This document shows, piece after piece, positions 26,457 through 35,845 of a stretch of DNA of 64,000 nucleotides (position 1 is its first letter; every line of letters begins with the position of its first letter). The notes under the pieces are model-generated. The model searched no databases. It was not told the DNA's origin and saw only the letters and a list, made by a program, of their open reading frames with translations. Source of the DNA: Promethearchaeota archaeon (GTDB lineage Archaea > Asgardarchaeota > Lokiarchaeia > Sigyniarchaeales > SOKP01); the NCBI GenBank assembly GCA_029838195.1, contig JALGVJ010000017.1, positions 62,001-126,000 of the forward strand, read 5' to 3'. The position numbers and the translations under genes are program-made.

Positions 26457-28481
26457 CTATATTGAGATGCGTTTTTTGCTCAATTTTGGCTTGCTGATGA
26501 GGAATCCGCATTTAGGACAAATCAGATACATGCGAAATTCTTTCATACTGGTAAAAAAACTTGCGCCAAGGATGCCAGCGGGAAGAGTAAAAAGAGATAC
26601 GCCCAAGAAAGCAAAACTAATGGTCGCTAACCGACCTGCTGTAGTTATGGGATATACATCTCCAAATCCCGTGGTGGTGAACGTGGTAACTCCAAACCAA
26701 ATCGTGGAAGGAATGCTTCGAAATTTTTCGGGTTGAGCGTCCTTTTCCAAGTGGTAAATTATGGTAGAGGCGCAGATGAGAAATATCACGCATAACAGAA
26801 TTGTAGTAAAAAATTCTTTTTTTGAATATTTGATGATAACTCCGATTATATCAAAAACAGCAAGAAAATGGCCAATTTGAAATATCACGAACATTCTCAA
26901 TGCTAATAAGACCGGAATTCCTGAGGGAAATGCATTGAACAAGAATATCGTAAGATAGAGAGAGATGAGGAAAATAAGGTCCGTGATTCCCATGAAGCTT
27001 TTAATGTAATTTAATCTCCCCTGAATCTTATCGTGAAATTTCTCTTCTTCAGCTGCAACGATACTCCAAACTCTCAGAAGGAATTCAACGGTAAAAACGA
27101 TTGCTGAAAGCATTAGAACCGTAAAAATTACGGTGCGATTTTCTTGGTAAAGAATGGGATTTGTTTCTGCCATTATGATGAGGATATTAAACGTGATGAA
27201 AGTTGCGAAAAATACGAAGATTACTACTTGTAAAATAGTATGAGGATATCTAAATTCAAGATTTTCATAAATAAACCGTTGGCGGGAGAATTGAGCGTCA
27301 TGAGTGTAGTATACATCTTGTTTTTTTACTTCTTCAAGTACTTTTTTTAAGTATTTTGGTTTTCTACCCCTAGATCGTGCAAAAACTTCTCTTAATAATT
27401 CGCTTCTTTCGATGACATGTTGACAATTTGGGCATTTTTCTAATAAGGGATTTCTCGCTTGAATTTCATCCACGAATCCCGAGCCTATAACGCTAGCAGG
27501 CAATAAGAACACTGTAATGCCAATAACGGAAATGACTGATGAAACAATCTTGCCCATCGTAGTAATAGGTGTAATTTCACCGTACCCTATAGTAAATAGA
27601 TTTATAGCAGTAAACCACATGGAACTAAATAGATTCGTAAAGACTTCCGGTTGAGCATCGTGTTCTGTAAGAAACATTAAAATCGACCCCAGGAACATTA
27701 ATAATAAAGAGAGAATGAAGGTAATCAAGAGTTCTTCCTTTTTCTCTTTAATAACCGTCCATATTATATCGAATGATTGGGAATATCGCACGAGCTTGAA
27801 GAATACGATTAAGTGAAAGATTCTAACGAATCCTCGGTATTCACTGGTCAAGGGTATGATTAAACCAAGAATGATGGCGATAATACTTGAGAGATCTACT
27901 AGAGGAAGAAAGTTACTCATGTAGCGCAAGCGCTTATAAGGCATTCCATCATATTTAGGATTAAGATCGCACGTCCATAACCTTAACAAAAATTCCACGC
28001 TAAGGATGATTGCGGCAATTATTTCAATAATAATCAAGACGTCGCGATAATCTTTTTGGATATAATCAACGGTTTCAAATATGATGGTCATGCCGCTTGC
28101 GATGGAAATTATAATGATTAAAAGAGAGAGTGCGGTTGAATATATATTAGCAAACTTTTGCGTGGTTAAAGCTGAATGTGTTTTTACTTTAATTTTCTTT
28201 GAAAATTTAAGAAAATCCTTAGTTCGCTTTTCATGAGCTCTTTTTCGAATTGAGATTGATGCAGTAATCTTATTCACGTATTTTTGTTTTTTATCGGGTA
28301 AAGTCAACTCGGTCAAGTTTGTTTTTTCTGTGTCTATATTTATTTCTTCTTTTTTCCCTTTTACAAGAATTCCTTGCTCCTCTTTTAGCTTATTCAAGGC
28401 ATCTTGATGGAATTTACTATTGATATGACGGGCAGAAGTAGGATCTTTCAGTTCCTTTCCACAAATCTCACATTTAGGCAA
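26457..28481 (-). CDS. Two-repeat (2x6TM) potassium-channel-like protein with an N-terminal zinc finger
   Basis: A 674-residue membrane channel containing two complete six-helix pore units in one chain. Residues 1-30 are a C2H2 finger of matrin type (C4, C7, H19, H25). Repeat 1 spans about 110-340 with filter TIGYGE (297-302). Repeat 2 spans about 415-645 with filter TTGFGD (603-608). Both repeats share H/K-DAQPE-F before the pore and an F-LPA-x-G segment in the last helix. Each repeat ends in a CP.C pair (C350/C353 and C655/C658), which could combine into one zinc site. The fourth helices are poor in positive charge (FVRIFHLIVFFKLVRY), so voltage sensing is doubtful. Two copies would form a four-pore-domain channel, as in eukaryotic two-pore channels. 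Confidence 0.87.
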   Translation of the reverse strand: MPKCEICGKELKDPTSARHINSKFHQDALNKLKEEQGILVKGKKEEINIDTEKTNLTELTLPDKKQKYVNKITASISIRKRAHEKRTKDFLKFSKKIKVKTHSALTTQKFANIYSTALSLLIIIISIASGMTIIFETVDYIQKDYRDVLIIIEIIAAIILSVEFLLRLWTCDLNPKYDGMPYKRLRYMSNFLPLVDLSSIIAIILGLIIPLTSEYRGFVRIFHLIVFFKLVRYSQSFDIIWTVIKEKKEELLITFILSLLLMFLGSILMFLTEHDAQPEVFTNLFSSMWFTAINLFTIGYGEITPITTMGKIVSSVISVIGITVFLLPASVIGSGFVDEIQARNPLLEKCPNCQHVIERSELLREVFARSRGRKPKYLKKVLEEVKKQDVYYTHDAQFSRQRFIYENLEFRYPHTILQVVIFVFFATFITFNILIIMAETNPILYQENRTVIFTVLMLSAIVFTVEFLLRVWSIVAAEEEKFHDKIQGRLNYIKSFMGITDLIFLISLYLTIFLFNAFPSGIPVLLALRMFVIFQIGHFLAVFDIIGVIIKYSKKEFFTTILLCVIFLICASTIIYHLEKDAQPEKFRSIPSTIWFGVTTFTTTGFGDVYPITTAGRLATISFAFLGVSLFTLPAGILGASFFTSMKEFRMYLICPKCGFLISKPKLSKKRISI

Positions 28482-28924
28482 AATATATCCTCATGAAGCT
28501 TTAAACTTAACATTTTAATGATATAAATTTTATTTAAATTTTTCAAATCCGTGAAATTTAGAACGGAGAAATAAAAATTTAACATTAGATATCTTGAAAT
28601 TTGAAAAAAAGTATTGTTAAAATGAATATTTTTCAACTTAACAAGGAATGTAATCGTCTCTTTTTTTGATTGAATGGGTCTTTTATACCATTAAAATGCT
28701 TATTATCTTTAAAATGAAAAAAGATTAATTTAAATTGAGAAAAATATGATAGGCTTAGTGAAATTGGTTTTCTCATAAAAAGCTCTATTTAAGATAAATT
28801 ATTATAGATAACAAGGTTACTTTATCCTTTAGAAATAAAATGAATATGTCAATTAAAGCAAGTAATATTTTTACCGTTATGCTAAGAGCCCAAAAAAAAA
28901 AAATTTGAGGAGGTATCTTATCAA
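28482..28924. other. Intergenic, divergent promoter region
   Basis: A+T-rich spacer between the channel gene and the methyltransferase gene. There is no coding signal. The only clear element is the ribosome-binding site at its right end. Confidence 0.5.
28907..28914 (+). promoter_or_regulatory. Strong Shine-Dalgarno site
   Basis: GAGGAGGT ending ten bases before the ATG at 28925. It fixes the start of the methyltransferase. Confidence 0.8.
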
Positions 28925-29464
28925 ATGAAAAAAGATAATAGAAAATATCAGTCGAATCTTGATTTTAAACTAATGACATTTTTTTTCAAGATTCGGGATT
29001 TATTTAGAGATCCCATGGAAAAAGTTAAAAATGCAGAAATAAAACCAGGCAATGTTGTAGTGGATTATGGATGTGGCCCTGGGAGTCATGCTGTTGCAGC
29101 GGCACAAATTGTTGGCTCCTCGGGAAAAGTCCATGCTATTGATATTCATCCATTAGCGCTTCAAAAAGTGAAAAAAAAAGCAGAAAAAAAAGGATTGGAC
29201 AATATTGAGACAATTAAAACTGATTGCAAAATTCAATTAGAAGATAATTCAATTGATATCATCACGTGTTTTGATGTCATTCATGAGCTAGACGATTTAA
29301 CGGAGCATTTAAAAGAATTTCATAGAATCTTAAAATTAAATGCATTATTAGCTGTAGATGACCATCATCTTAGTGAGTCGGATATCGTTTCACTAATCAC
29401 TCAAAATAACTGGTTTGAATTCATTAAATCTAACCAAAATGTCTATATTTTTAAAAAAATCTAA
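28925..29464 (+). CDS. SAM-dependent methyltransferase (class I)
   Basis: A 179-residue Rossmann-fold methyltransferase of the UbiE/MenG-like group. Motif I is VVDYGCGPGSHAVAAA, the acidic residue contacting the SAM ribose is in KVHAIDIHP, and motif post-I/II lies in DIITCFDVIHELDD. The C-terminus is shorter than in ubiquinone or menaquinone methyltransferases, lacking the extra sheet strands, so the acceptor may be small (arsenite, a metabolite or an RNA base). There is no cysteine set for ArsM. It stands alone with its own ribosome-binding site. Confidence 0.85.
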   Translation: MKKDNRKYQSNLDFKLMTFFFKIRDLFRDPMEKVKNAEIKPGNVVVDYGCGPGSHAVAAAQIVGSSGKVHAIDIHPLALQKVKKKAEKKGLDNIETIKTDCKIQLEDNSIDIITCFDVIHELDDLTEHLKEFHRILKLNALLAVDDHHLSESDIVSLITQNNWFEFIKSNQNVYIFKKI

Positions 29465-29857
29465 ACCTTTTATGAGCGACAAAAAAGCAATAGGTTAAAA
29501 TCAGTTTCTTTTTATCTTTAATACGAGCACATGCGAAAATTGTATTAGTAAAACATGGGATGCATGAACTTAGTGATATTTTCATAATAAAAATGAAACA
29601 CGGTTAGTTTGGACTTTCTATCGAAAAATTTTTTCAAGATCAAGGGAATTTAGGTTTATCTATATCAACTATAACCGGATCTTTTTAAATATAATTAATC
29701 GAAAAGATTTACCCGGAATTTTTTCTATTTTTGCCTTTTTTAAGGAATAAGAGAATTATCCCTAATAAATTTGACAATAAAAATTGGTCCCTTTAAATTT
29801 CATATAAAATGATATACAAGGTAAAAATAAGTAGTCCGCAAGAAAAAATAAAAATAA
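29465..29857. other. Intergenic, no gene seen
   Basis: A+T-rich spacer. A short open stretch (29545-29605) reads KHGMHELSDIFIIKMKHG but has stops on both sides and no start, so it could be a trace of a lost gene. Confidence 0.4.
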
Positions 29858-30376
29858 GTGGTTAAAAAAAGCATGTTATCAGAAGAAATAAAAGAAAACG
29901 AGAAGATCAAAATTCAAGAACGCTTTATTAATCCTTTAGGAACGATAATTGGGGGGACAGTTATCATAATGCTTGGATTATTTTTGATGTACACCAATTT
30001 ATCCCCTTATATATTGACGCATGATCAGGTATTTTTAACGGTCTTGAAATATTTTGGGTTAATAATTGCTTTACAAGGAGGAATTGATGTAATTCGAGGG
30101 ATTATAGGAAATAATTTGGTTAGCTTTCATCAATTCTTGAAAGTTATAAAAGGAATAATATCGTTAAGTTCTATTGGATTACTGGTTATACTCTATAACA
30201 ATCCAAGCTCGATTCCATTTTACAACCATGATGAGCTTTCTAATACATTGATTCTTATTCAATCTCCCTTCGAAATGAAATGGATTCAATTAGCCCTCGT
30301 GATATTAATTGCGTTGGTAATTCTCGGTGCCCTTTCAGATATTTATAAAGCGGGAAAGTTGGAAAAATACAAATAA
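29858..30376 (+). CDS. Four-helix membrane protein, unknown
   Basis: A 172-residue protein, not recognised. After a charged N-terminus (EEIKENEKIKIQERFINP) it has four hydrophobic segments (GTIIGGTVIIMLGLFLMYT, FGLIIALQGGIDVIRGII, GIISLSSIGLLVILY, LALVILIALVILGAL) and ends in a basic tail (KAGKLEKYK). The start is either the GTG at 29858 or the ATG at 29873 (MLSEEIKE). Neither has a strong ribosome-binding site, and the ATG is equally plausible. Neighbours give no clue. Confidence 0.7.
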   Translation: MVKKSMLSEEIKENEKIKIQERFINPLGTIIGGTVIIMLGLFLMYTNLSPYILTHDQVFLTVLKYFGLIIALQGGIDVIRGIIGNNLVSFHQFLKVIKGIISLSSIGLLVILYNNPSSIPFYNHDELSNTLILIQSPFEMKWIQLALVILIALVILGALSDIYKAGKLEKYK

Positions 30377-30498
30377 GATTTCTTTTTCTTTTTTTATCAA
30401 ATTTGTTTTTTTCTTTCTCTTTTTTGAATTATAAGATTACTTTCTCTCGGTCTAAATAATTTCAATCAATTTTTTAAATATCTTTAGAGTTGATTCTT

Positions 30499-30773
30499 TT
30501 AGGCAAATTCACGAATTAAATTACTTGTTGAATTCAAATTTGAAATTCTATCGCATTTTCCTTCAGTTACCATCATGAAACTTAAAATTTGAGGTTCTAC
30601 ACGTGATATTTTACTTCTAATTCATCAAAAAAACTCATTAATCTTTCGAAATTTCTGCATTCAAGTTGTTCCACTGCATTAATTCCTTTCATTCCATCAT
30701 GGGTCATCTAATTTTTAATCAAGAGTTCTTTCAACTCTTCTTTTTCTAATATTGTGACTTGTCCACCTTCCAT
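30499..30773 (-). pseudogene. Decayed small gene (one stop, one frameshift)
   Basis: Reading leftward from the ATG at 30773: MEGGQVTILEKEELKELLIKN, an in-frame TAG, then MTHDGMKGINAVEQLE and RLMSFFDELEVK. The sense then moves to another frame as ISRVEPQILSFMMVTEGKC and ends at a TAA near 30499. The codon pattern is clearly protein-like, so this is a real gene in decay, or two sequencing errors. The family is not recognised. Confidence 0.5.
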
Positions 30774-30985
30774 TAATTTCTAATTTACTTTTATCAAACC
30801 TTGTTAATTGATCCTTTATCAGAAATAAAATCATGTAATAACGCAAATTACTATTTTTTAATGTTTAAAACTTGGAGAAAATTTAAAAGTGTTGTTTATT
30901 CATTTTTTAGTAAATATCGCTCATTTACAATTTATTACCCCCTTAATTTATATCAAGAATTAAATTCTTTGGTGTTTGACTTTTA

Positions 30986-31504
30986 ATGGTGTTTAATCAT
31001 GAATCTCTAAAAATAATTCCCATAACTGAAAAATATTATGAAGAAAATCTTAATTTATTAAACTCTGTTATCATAGAATCGGATTTCTTGGCCCGCAACA
31101 CCCTTCTTACTTTTCAAGATACCATGAATTTTTTCAAAACCATTCTACCTCTTCCAGGAATGCTATATTTAATTGCCCTTTATCACGATACTCTTATAGG
31201 ACACGTTTCTTGCATCCCTCGAAGTGAAGAAAAATTGAGTCATGTTGCAAATATTGGATATATCGTCCATGCAAATTATCGTAAAAAAGGGGTTGGCTCA
31301 TGTCTGATGGAAGAATTAATAAAAAGGGTAAAAGAAAAGAATGTCATTAAGATTCTTATGGCGGAAGTAGCAATTGAAAACGTCGCCAGCATTAAATTAT
31401 TAGAAAAATTTCAGTTCAAAAAATCAGGACAAATCGTAAAGGGCATGTTAAAAAAACCAGGAGCTTTTTTGGATATTCTCTTGTATGCAAAATACTTATT
31501 TTAA
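30986..31504 (+). CDS. GNAT-family N-acetyltransferase
   Basis: A 172-residue acetyl-CoA-dependent acyltransferase. The pyrophosphate-binding loop is visible as IGYIVHANYRKKGVGSCLMEELI (R/Q-x-x-G-x-G/A form: RKKGVG). The C-terminal part shows the usual VAIENVASIKLLEKFQFKKSG, as in ribosomal-protein or amine acetyltransferases. The acceptor is unknown. Its ATG at 30986 follows a spacer that holds a decayed gene on the other strand, and it is probably transcribed alone. Confidence 0.87.
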   Translation: MVFNHESLKIIPITEKYYEENLNLLNSVIIESDFLARNTLLTFQDTMNFFKTILPLPGMLYLIALYHDTLIGHVSCIPRSEEKLSHVANIGYIVHANYRKKGVGSCLMEELIKRVKEKNVIKILMAEVAIENVASIKLLEKFQFKKSGQIVKGMLKKPGAFLDILLYAKYLF

Positions 31505-31713
31505 TTCAATTAAATAATTTTGTTTTAAATCCGTATTTATCTTTTTTTTTTATCATCACGGGCAAGAGAAGAAAATCCAAAATCGTTTAACGGAGTATTT
31601 TTTTCCAACACGAAATATCTGAGAAATAAACATTAAATTTTTAAATTAGAAATATTTCTATTTATTTAAAACATTAATGAATAATTATTCAAAACAAGAA
31701 AGGTAGATTAAAA

Positions 31714-32169
31714 ATGGTTATTGTAGCAGTGCCTTCTTTTGGACAAGGAGGTTTAAATGAATTTTTACATCCCCGATTTGGACGATGTGATAGTTTTACA
31801 TTTGTAACAATAGAAAATAATGATATTACATCTGTTAAATCAGTTCCGAATCATGCTGCTGATGCCATGGGTGGTGCTGGAATTCAAGCTGCCCAAATTA
31901 TTGGAAATCATGGTGCTACTGATGTTATTGTTGGATTTTTAGGACCTAATGCTTCCCAAGCATTAGCTTCTTTAAATCTAAACTTGTATCAAGCTCCTCA
32001 ACAACAAATCACCGTTAAAGATGCAATAGATCTATTCATTCAAGGAAAATTATCCAGAATGGAGGGTTCTAATGTAGGCGCTCATTATGGCATGGGTGGC
32101 GGCGGTGGTGGACGAGGCTATGGTGGAGGAGGTATGGGAAGTGGTCGTGGGCGTAGACAACAATTTTAA
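31714..32169 (+). CDS. NifX/NifB-C-terminal-like (COG1433) protein with Gly-rich tail
   Basis: A 151-residue protein of the dinitrogenase Fe-Mo cofactor-binding fold, a ribonuclease-H-like domain that carries metal clusters. Typical segments are HPRFGRCDSFTFVTIEN near the start, NHAADAMGGAGIQAAQIIGNHGATDVI in the middle and VKDAIDLFIQGKL near the end. Residues 125-151 are a Gly/Arg tail. It is the first gene of a three-gene unit with two MinD-ferredoxin ATPases (40 bases to the next start), a linkage common in anaerobes. It probably helps to assemble or ferry Fe-S clusters; no nitrogenase is present in this window. Confidence 0.9.
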   Translation: MVIVAVPSFGQGGLNEFLHPRFGRCDSFTFVTIENNDITSVKSVPNHAADAMGGAGIQAAQIIGNHGATDVIVGFLGPNASQALASLNLNLYQAPQQQITVKDAIDLFIQGKLSRMEGSNVGAHYGMGGGGGGRGYGGGGMGSGRGRRQQF

Positions 32170-32208
32170 CTCAGAATTTTTAATAAAAAATTTCTAAGTT
32201 GGTTATTC

Positions 32209-33114
32209 ATGGCCAAACCTAAAATAATCTGCGTAACTGGGGGCAAAGGTGGTACTGGAAAAACTCTTTGTGCTGTAAATCTTGCGGTCATGTTTAAAAA
32301 AAAAGGATACAATGTACTTTTAATCGATGGAGATTCGGAGAATCCTAACACGTATTTATTATTAGGTGGGAAGCTTGAGAATAAAAAGGAAGTGCTTTTT
32401 TTTACTCCAAAGATTATTGAAGAGAAATGTTCAAAATGTGGCCTTTGCGCGGAAAACTGTGTTCCCCATGCTTTATTACATATTAAAGATAGTATACCCA
32501 TTCTCATGAATGTTTTGTGTTCTGGATGTAAACTATGTTATAAAATTTGTCCCACTAAGGCCATTGAACCGGATTACAAGGTACTTGGATGGACTTATTC
32601 TACGATGGTTAAGGGATTATCATTAATTGTAGGAGAATTAAAACCGGGAGAAGCTCGATCCGCATCAATTGTAGAAACAATGATAGAACTTTTGGATACT
32701 ATTATAGAGATGGAGCCGGACAAACATGATATAATTATTTTAGATACAGCTCCGGGTGCTCATTGTGATGTAGAAGCATTAATTAAGAGAGCAGATTACG
32801 TGATTCCCGTTACAGAGCCAACTCCTTTTGGTAAAACAGATCTAATCAGAATTATAGAATTAATAGATTTATTAGGGAAAGAATATCGCGTAATTGTTAA
32901 TAGGTCATCATTGTTAGGATTTAAAGATAAATTTTTGAGTGATTTGAGGGAAAATAATATTCCAATATTGGGAGACATACCTTTAGACGATGAAATAGTG
33001 GAATCATATTGTCAAGGTATACCTTTAATGGACAATTCAAATCATTGGCAAGGTGCGGGGTATCGAGCCTTTCAAACTATTTACAAAAATTTAATAGAAT
33101 GGATAAGAAATTGA
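32209..33114 (+). CDS. MinD-superfamily ATPase with inserted ferredoxin domain (1)
   Basis: A 301-residue P-loop ATPase (COG1149-type) probably involved in Fe-S cluster delivery. The deviant Walker A is VTGGKGGTGKTLCAVNL. A two-cluster ferredoxin insertion follows at about residues 70-125 (CSKCGLCAENC and CSGCKLCYKICP), and the ATPase resumes with IIILDTAPGAHCDV. It is translated with its partner at 33139, 24 bases downstream. The two differ in the insertion and probably work as a pair with the NifX-like protein. What they load is unknown; the Fwd complex or the methyltransferase nearby are candidates. Confidence 0.92.
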   Translation: MAKPKIICVTGGKGGTGKTLCAVNLAVMFKKKGYNVLLIDGDSENPNTYLLLGGKLENKKEVLFFTPKIIEEKCSKCGLCAENCVPHALLHIKDSIPILMNVLCSGCKLCYKICPTKAIEPDYKVLGWTYSTMVKGLSLIVGELKPGEARSASIVETMIELLDTIIEMEPDKHDIIILDTAPGAHCDVEALIKRADYVIPVTEPTPFGKTDLIRIIELIDLLGKEYRVIVNRSSLLGFKDKFLSDLRENNIPILGDIPLDDEIVESYCQGIPLMDNSNHWQGAGYRAFQTIYKNLIEWIRN

Positions 33115-33138
33115 GAAATACGTTAGTGAGCGAAAAAC

Positions 33139-34083
33139 ATGAAAAATGCAAAAAATTCTAAAAAATGGGTTGGCGTGCTTTCTGGAAAAGGCGGAGTTGG
33201 GAAAACGTCGCTTGCAGCATCATTGGCGAGCCTTGCTAATGAAGATCATTCACTAAACGTGGCGGTATTAGACTGCGATGTGGACGCTCCAAATCTTGCA
33301 ATCATCATGCCCCCTCGCACGGAAAATGAAGTAAAAACTAAAGAAGTATTTGCAACAATGAAAGCAGAATTCTTAGAAATGAAATGTACCCATTGCAAGC
33401 AATGTATTGAAGCACATTTTTGCGAATTCAATGCTTTAACTTGGAACGAAGAAAAGGAGATTCCTGAAATCGATTATTTAGCGTGTGAGGGATGTTCTGC
33501 TTGCAAGGTGTTATGTCCGGAACATGCTTTTGAATTACATGTTGTTAAAAGTGGGGAAATAATATCGTATATATCAAAGGCAAAAGGGATTCCTTTAGTT
33601 TATGGAAAAACTAAATTGGGGAGTACTACTTCAGGGAAGTTGGTATCTGATTTAAAAAATTTTGTAAAGGAAATGGAAAGTATTAAAAATTGCGATTTAC
33701 TTCTCGTAGATGGTCCACCGGGTATTGGATGTCCTGTAATTGCAACGGTTTCAGGTTTAGATTATGTAATAACGATTACAGAGCCTACTCCATCAGGGCT
33801 TCATGATCTCTTACGAGCCATAGAAGTCGTGCAACAGTTTAACATCCCTTTTGGGATCGTGATAAACAAACATGATATTCAGAGTTCATTTCAACAAAGA
33901 TTTCAAGATTTCATTAAAGAAACGGGGCACGTGGTTATTGGAGGGATTCCTTTTGATTTATCCGTGCCCGAAGCAATGTCTTTTTCCATACCGGTTGTTG
34001 ATTATGCTCCAAATTCTCCTGCTAGTAGAGCTATTCGGGAAATTTACACCAAATTAAAAGTAATATTGTGGAATAGCTCTTAG
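33139..34083 (+). CDS. MinD-superfamily ATPase with inserted ferredoxin domain (2)
   Basis: A 314-residue partner of the preceding gene. Walker A is VLSGKGGVGKTSLAASL, then the metal switch DCDVDAPNLA. The ferredoxin insertion is unusual: its first site reads CTHCKQCIEAHFC, with the last spacing enlarged, and its second is CEGCSACKVLCP. The ATPase part ends with LLVDGPPGIGCPVIATVSG. The paired arrangement and order (NifX-like, ATPase 1, ATPase 2) occur in many anaerobic archaea. Its 3' end converges with the MttB-family gene 36 bases away. Confidence 0.92.
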   Translation: MKNAKNSKKWVGVLSGKGGVGKTSLAASLASLANEDHSLNVAVLDCDVDAPNLAIIMPPRTENEVKTKEVFATMKAEFLEMKCTHCKQCIEAHFCEFNALTWNEEKEIPEIDYLACEGCSACKVLCPEHAFELHVVKSGEIISYISKAKGIPLVYGKTKLGSTTSGKLVSDLKNFVKEMESIKNCDLLLVDGPPGIGCPVIATVSGLDYVITITEPTPSGLHDLLRAIEVVQQFNIPFGIVINKHDIQSSFQQRFQDFIKETGHVVIGGIPFDLSVPEAMSFSIPVVDYAPNSPASRAIREIYTKLKVILWNSS

Positions 34084-34118
34084 AAAACACTTCCTTTATT
34101 TTCTTTTTCTAATTTATT

Positions 34119-35555
34119 CTACTTTACGTGATTTGTACTTTCCTTCCTTGCTTTGGTTATCACGTGCTCCAAATCTTTTTTAATATCGGGATCTAAATAA
34201 GGTTGTTCATATTGCTCTAAAAAGAGGGATTTCATTTCTGCGCATTCTTTTTCCACATCGAATCCACCTTTTTCTTTCCACGCGGGATAATCTTCTCTAT
34301 TTAAGAGGTGTGGACTCCACAATTCTTTCCGATAATTTTTAAGTGTATGCATGGTTTCCAGGAAAGACCCTCTTGGACCTACTTTTTTAATCACATCGAG
34401 AGCAAGGGAATTTTCATTAATTATCAAATCGCGGTCAAGGTTTTTCACGTAGGAAATTATTTCAGATTGTAAAAGGAGTATATCGAGGGAGGCTGCTTGA
34501 TCCATGCCGCAGATTCCAAGATGGCCAAAAATATCCGCTTTGGCTAATAGACCCATGGAGAGAGTGATTCCAATTTCCAATCCAGCTTGGGCATCTACTC
34601 TTTTAGAATCCGTTAGTCCCGCATTGATATAAACGGGAAATCCGTAGAATTTTCCCATTTCTGTCATTGCTACACTAAAAAGAGCTTGTTCGGGCCCTCC
34701 AAATATGATTTGAACGGAACGCATGTCAAATGCATGGCAAATTCCCCCATAACAAATGGGCAAACCCGGTTTGATGAGTTGAGTGATGCAAATTCCCGAT
34801 AAGATCTCAGCATTCTCTTGAGCTAAAGTTCCTGCAATTGTGCACGGAGCGGACATGCCCATTTGAGCCATGGGGCCTACTTGTACAGGCATGTTTAATT
34901 TAGCAGTTTCAAATAACAAGTCAATCCCATTAAAAGGAAAGCTAAGCGGGCTCACGGGTTCGAATAATGGCTGAAATAATGGATATTTTCTTGCTTTTTC
35001 CTCATCACCTCGAAGCGTGATTAAAAAGTCCATTAAAAATTTGGTGGAAAGACGGTCAAAAAACCAAAAAGTAATGGGTTTTTCTGTATATTGAATCATT
35101 TCATTCGCAACCTCTATAGCTCTCCATTGAATGGGAATTTCTTGAGGATCAGCCATGGCACCCGGAATCGTGATTTGGTCCAAGATTTCTCCAAATTTAG
35201 CTGCTATGATGACATCGTTGAGAGTAGCATATCTTCTATCCTCGCCTATATTATCAAGCCAAAATGCTTGTCCGCTAGAAGTATTAAAATTTCTCCTTCC
35301 CGTTCCAAATTCGGCTTTTTTAGATAGATTTCGCCCATGCAGAAAAAATTTTTTTCCCGCTTTTGAAATTAACTCTTTGACAATTGCGGGTGGAATTTTC
35401 ACTAAGCGTTCCTTATTATCAACGATCGCACCAATATCAGCAAATCGAGATAACACTTTTTCATGTGGAACGTGAATGCCTATTCTTTCCAAAATCAATA
35501 AAGATGCTTCATGAATTTTTTCAATGTCATTTTTGGACAATAGAGAAATGTTCAT
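34119..35555 (-). CDS. MttB-family methyltransferase without pyrrolysine
   Basis: A TIM-barrel methyltransferase of 478 residues that moves a methyl group from a methylated amine to a corrinoid protein. Segments such as ASLLILERIGIHVP, PMAQMGMSAPCTIAGTLAQENAEIL and FGGPEQALFSVAMTEMGKFYG match the family. The frame has no internal amber codon, so it is a non-pyrrolysine member such as the glycine-betaine demethylase MtgB, or one for proline betaine or carnitine. No corrinoid protein or activator lies in the window, so partners must be elsewhere. It sits between two C1/Fe-S gene blocks on the opposite strand, linking methyl metabolism to the nearby Fwd genes by position. Confidence 0.9.
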   Translation of the reverse strand: MNISLLSKNDIEKIHEASLLILERIGIHVPHEKVLSRFADIGAIVDNKERLVKIPPAIVKELISKAGKKFFLHGRNLSKKAEFGTGRRNFNTSSGQAFWLDNIGEDRRYATLNDVIIAAKFGEILDQITIPGAMADPQEIPIQWRAIEVANEMIQYTEKPITFWFFDRLSTKFLMDFLITLRGDEEKARKYPLFQPLFEPVSPLSFPFNGIDLLFETAKLNMPVQVGPMAQMGMSAPCTIAGTLAQENAEILSGICITQLIKPGLPICYGGICHAFDMRSVQIIFGGPEQALFSVAMTEMGKFYGFPVYINAGLTDSKRVDAQAGLEIGITLSMGLLAKADIFGHLGICGMDQAASLDILLLQSEIISYVKNLDRDLIINENSLALDVIKKVGPRGSFLETMHTLKNYRKELWSPHLLNREDYPAWKEKGGFDVEKECAEMKSLFLEQYEQPYLDPDIKKDLEHVITKARKESTNHVK

Positions 35556-35845
35556 TCAAATCCCTCAAACTAACGGTTTTATTCCATAATTTAATCACAA
35601 ATTTAATTTTTTTAATGAAAAGAATTTCAAAAAATAGAATAATTAATAGATTATTTTAGTAAAGAATAAATTTTTCTTCTTTTCTATCATGATTTATAAT
35701 CTTATCATTTTAAAAGTATCTATCAATACCATTCATGGGAAAGTGAAGAAAATAATTGCAATGTGATATTTTATCTCGTATAGAATGAATAATGAAAATT
35801 ATGGTAGTAAAATAGAGGTGAATCATCATTCCCGTTACGAATTTC

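Noticed and set aside
34119..35555. Pyrrolysine-type trimethylamine methyltransferase
   Set aside because: The gene has no in-frame amber codon over its full length.
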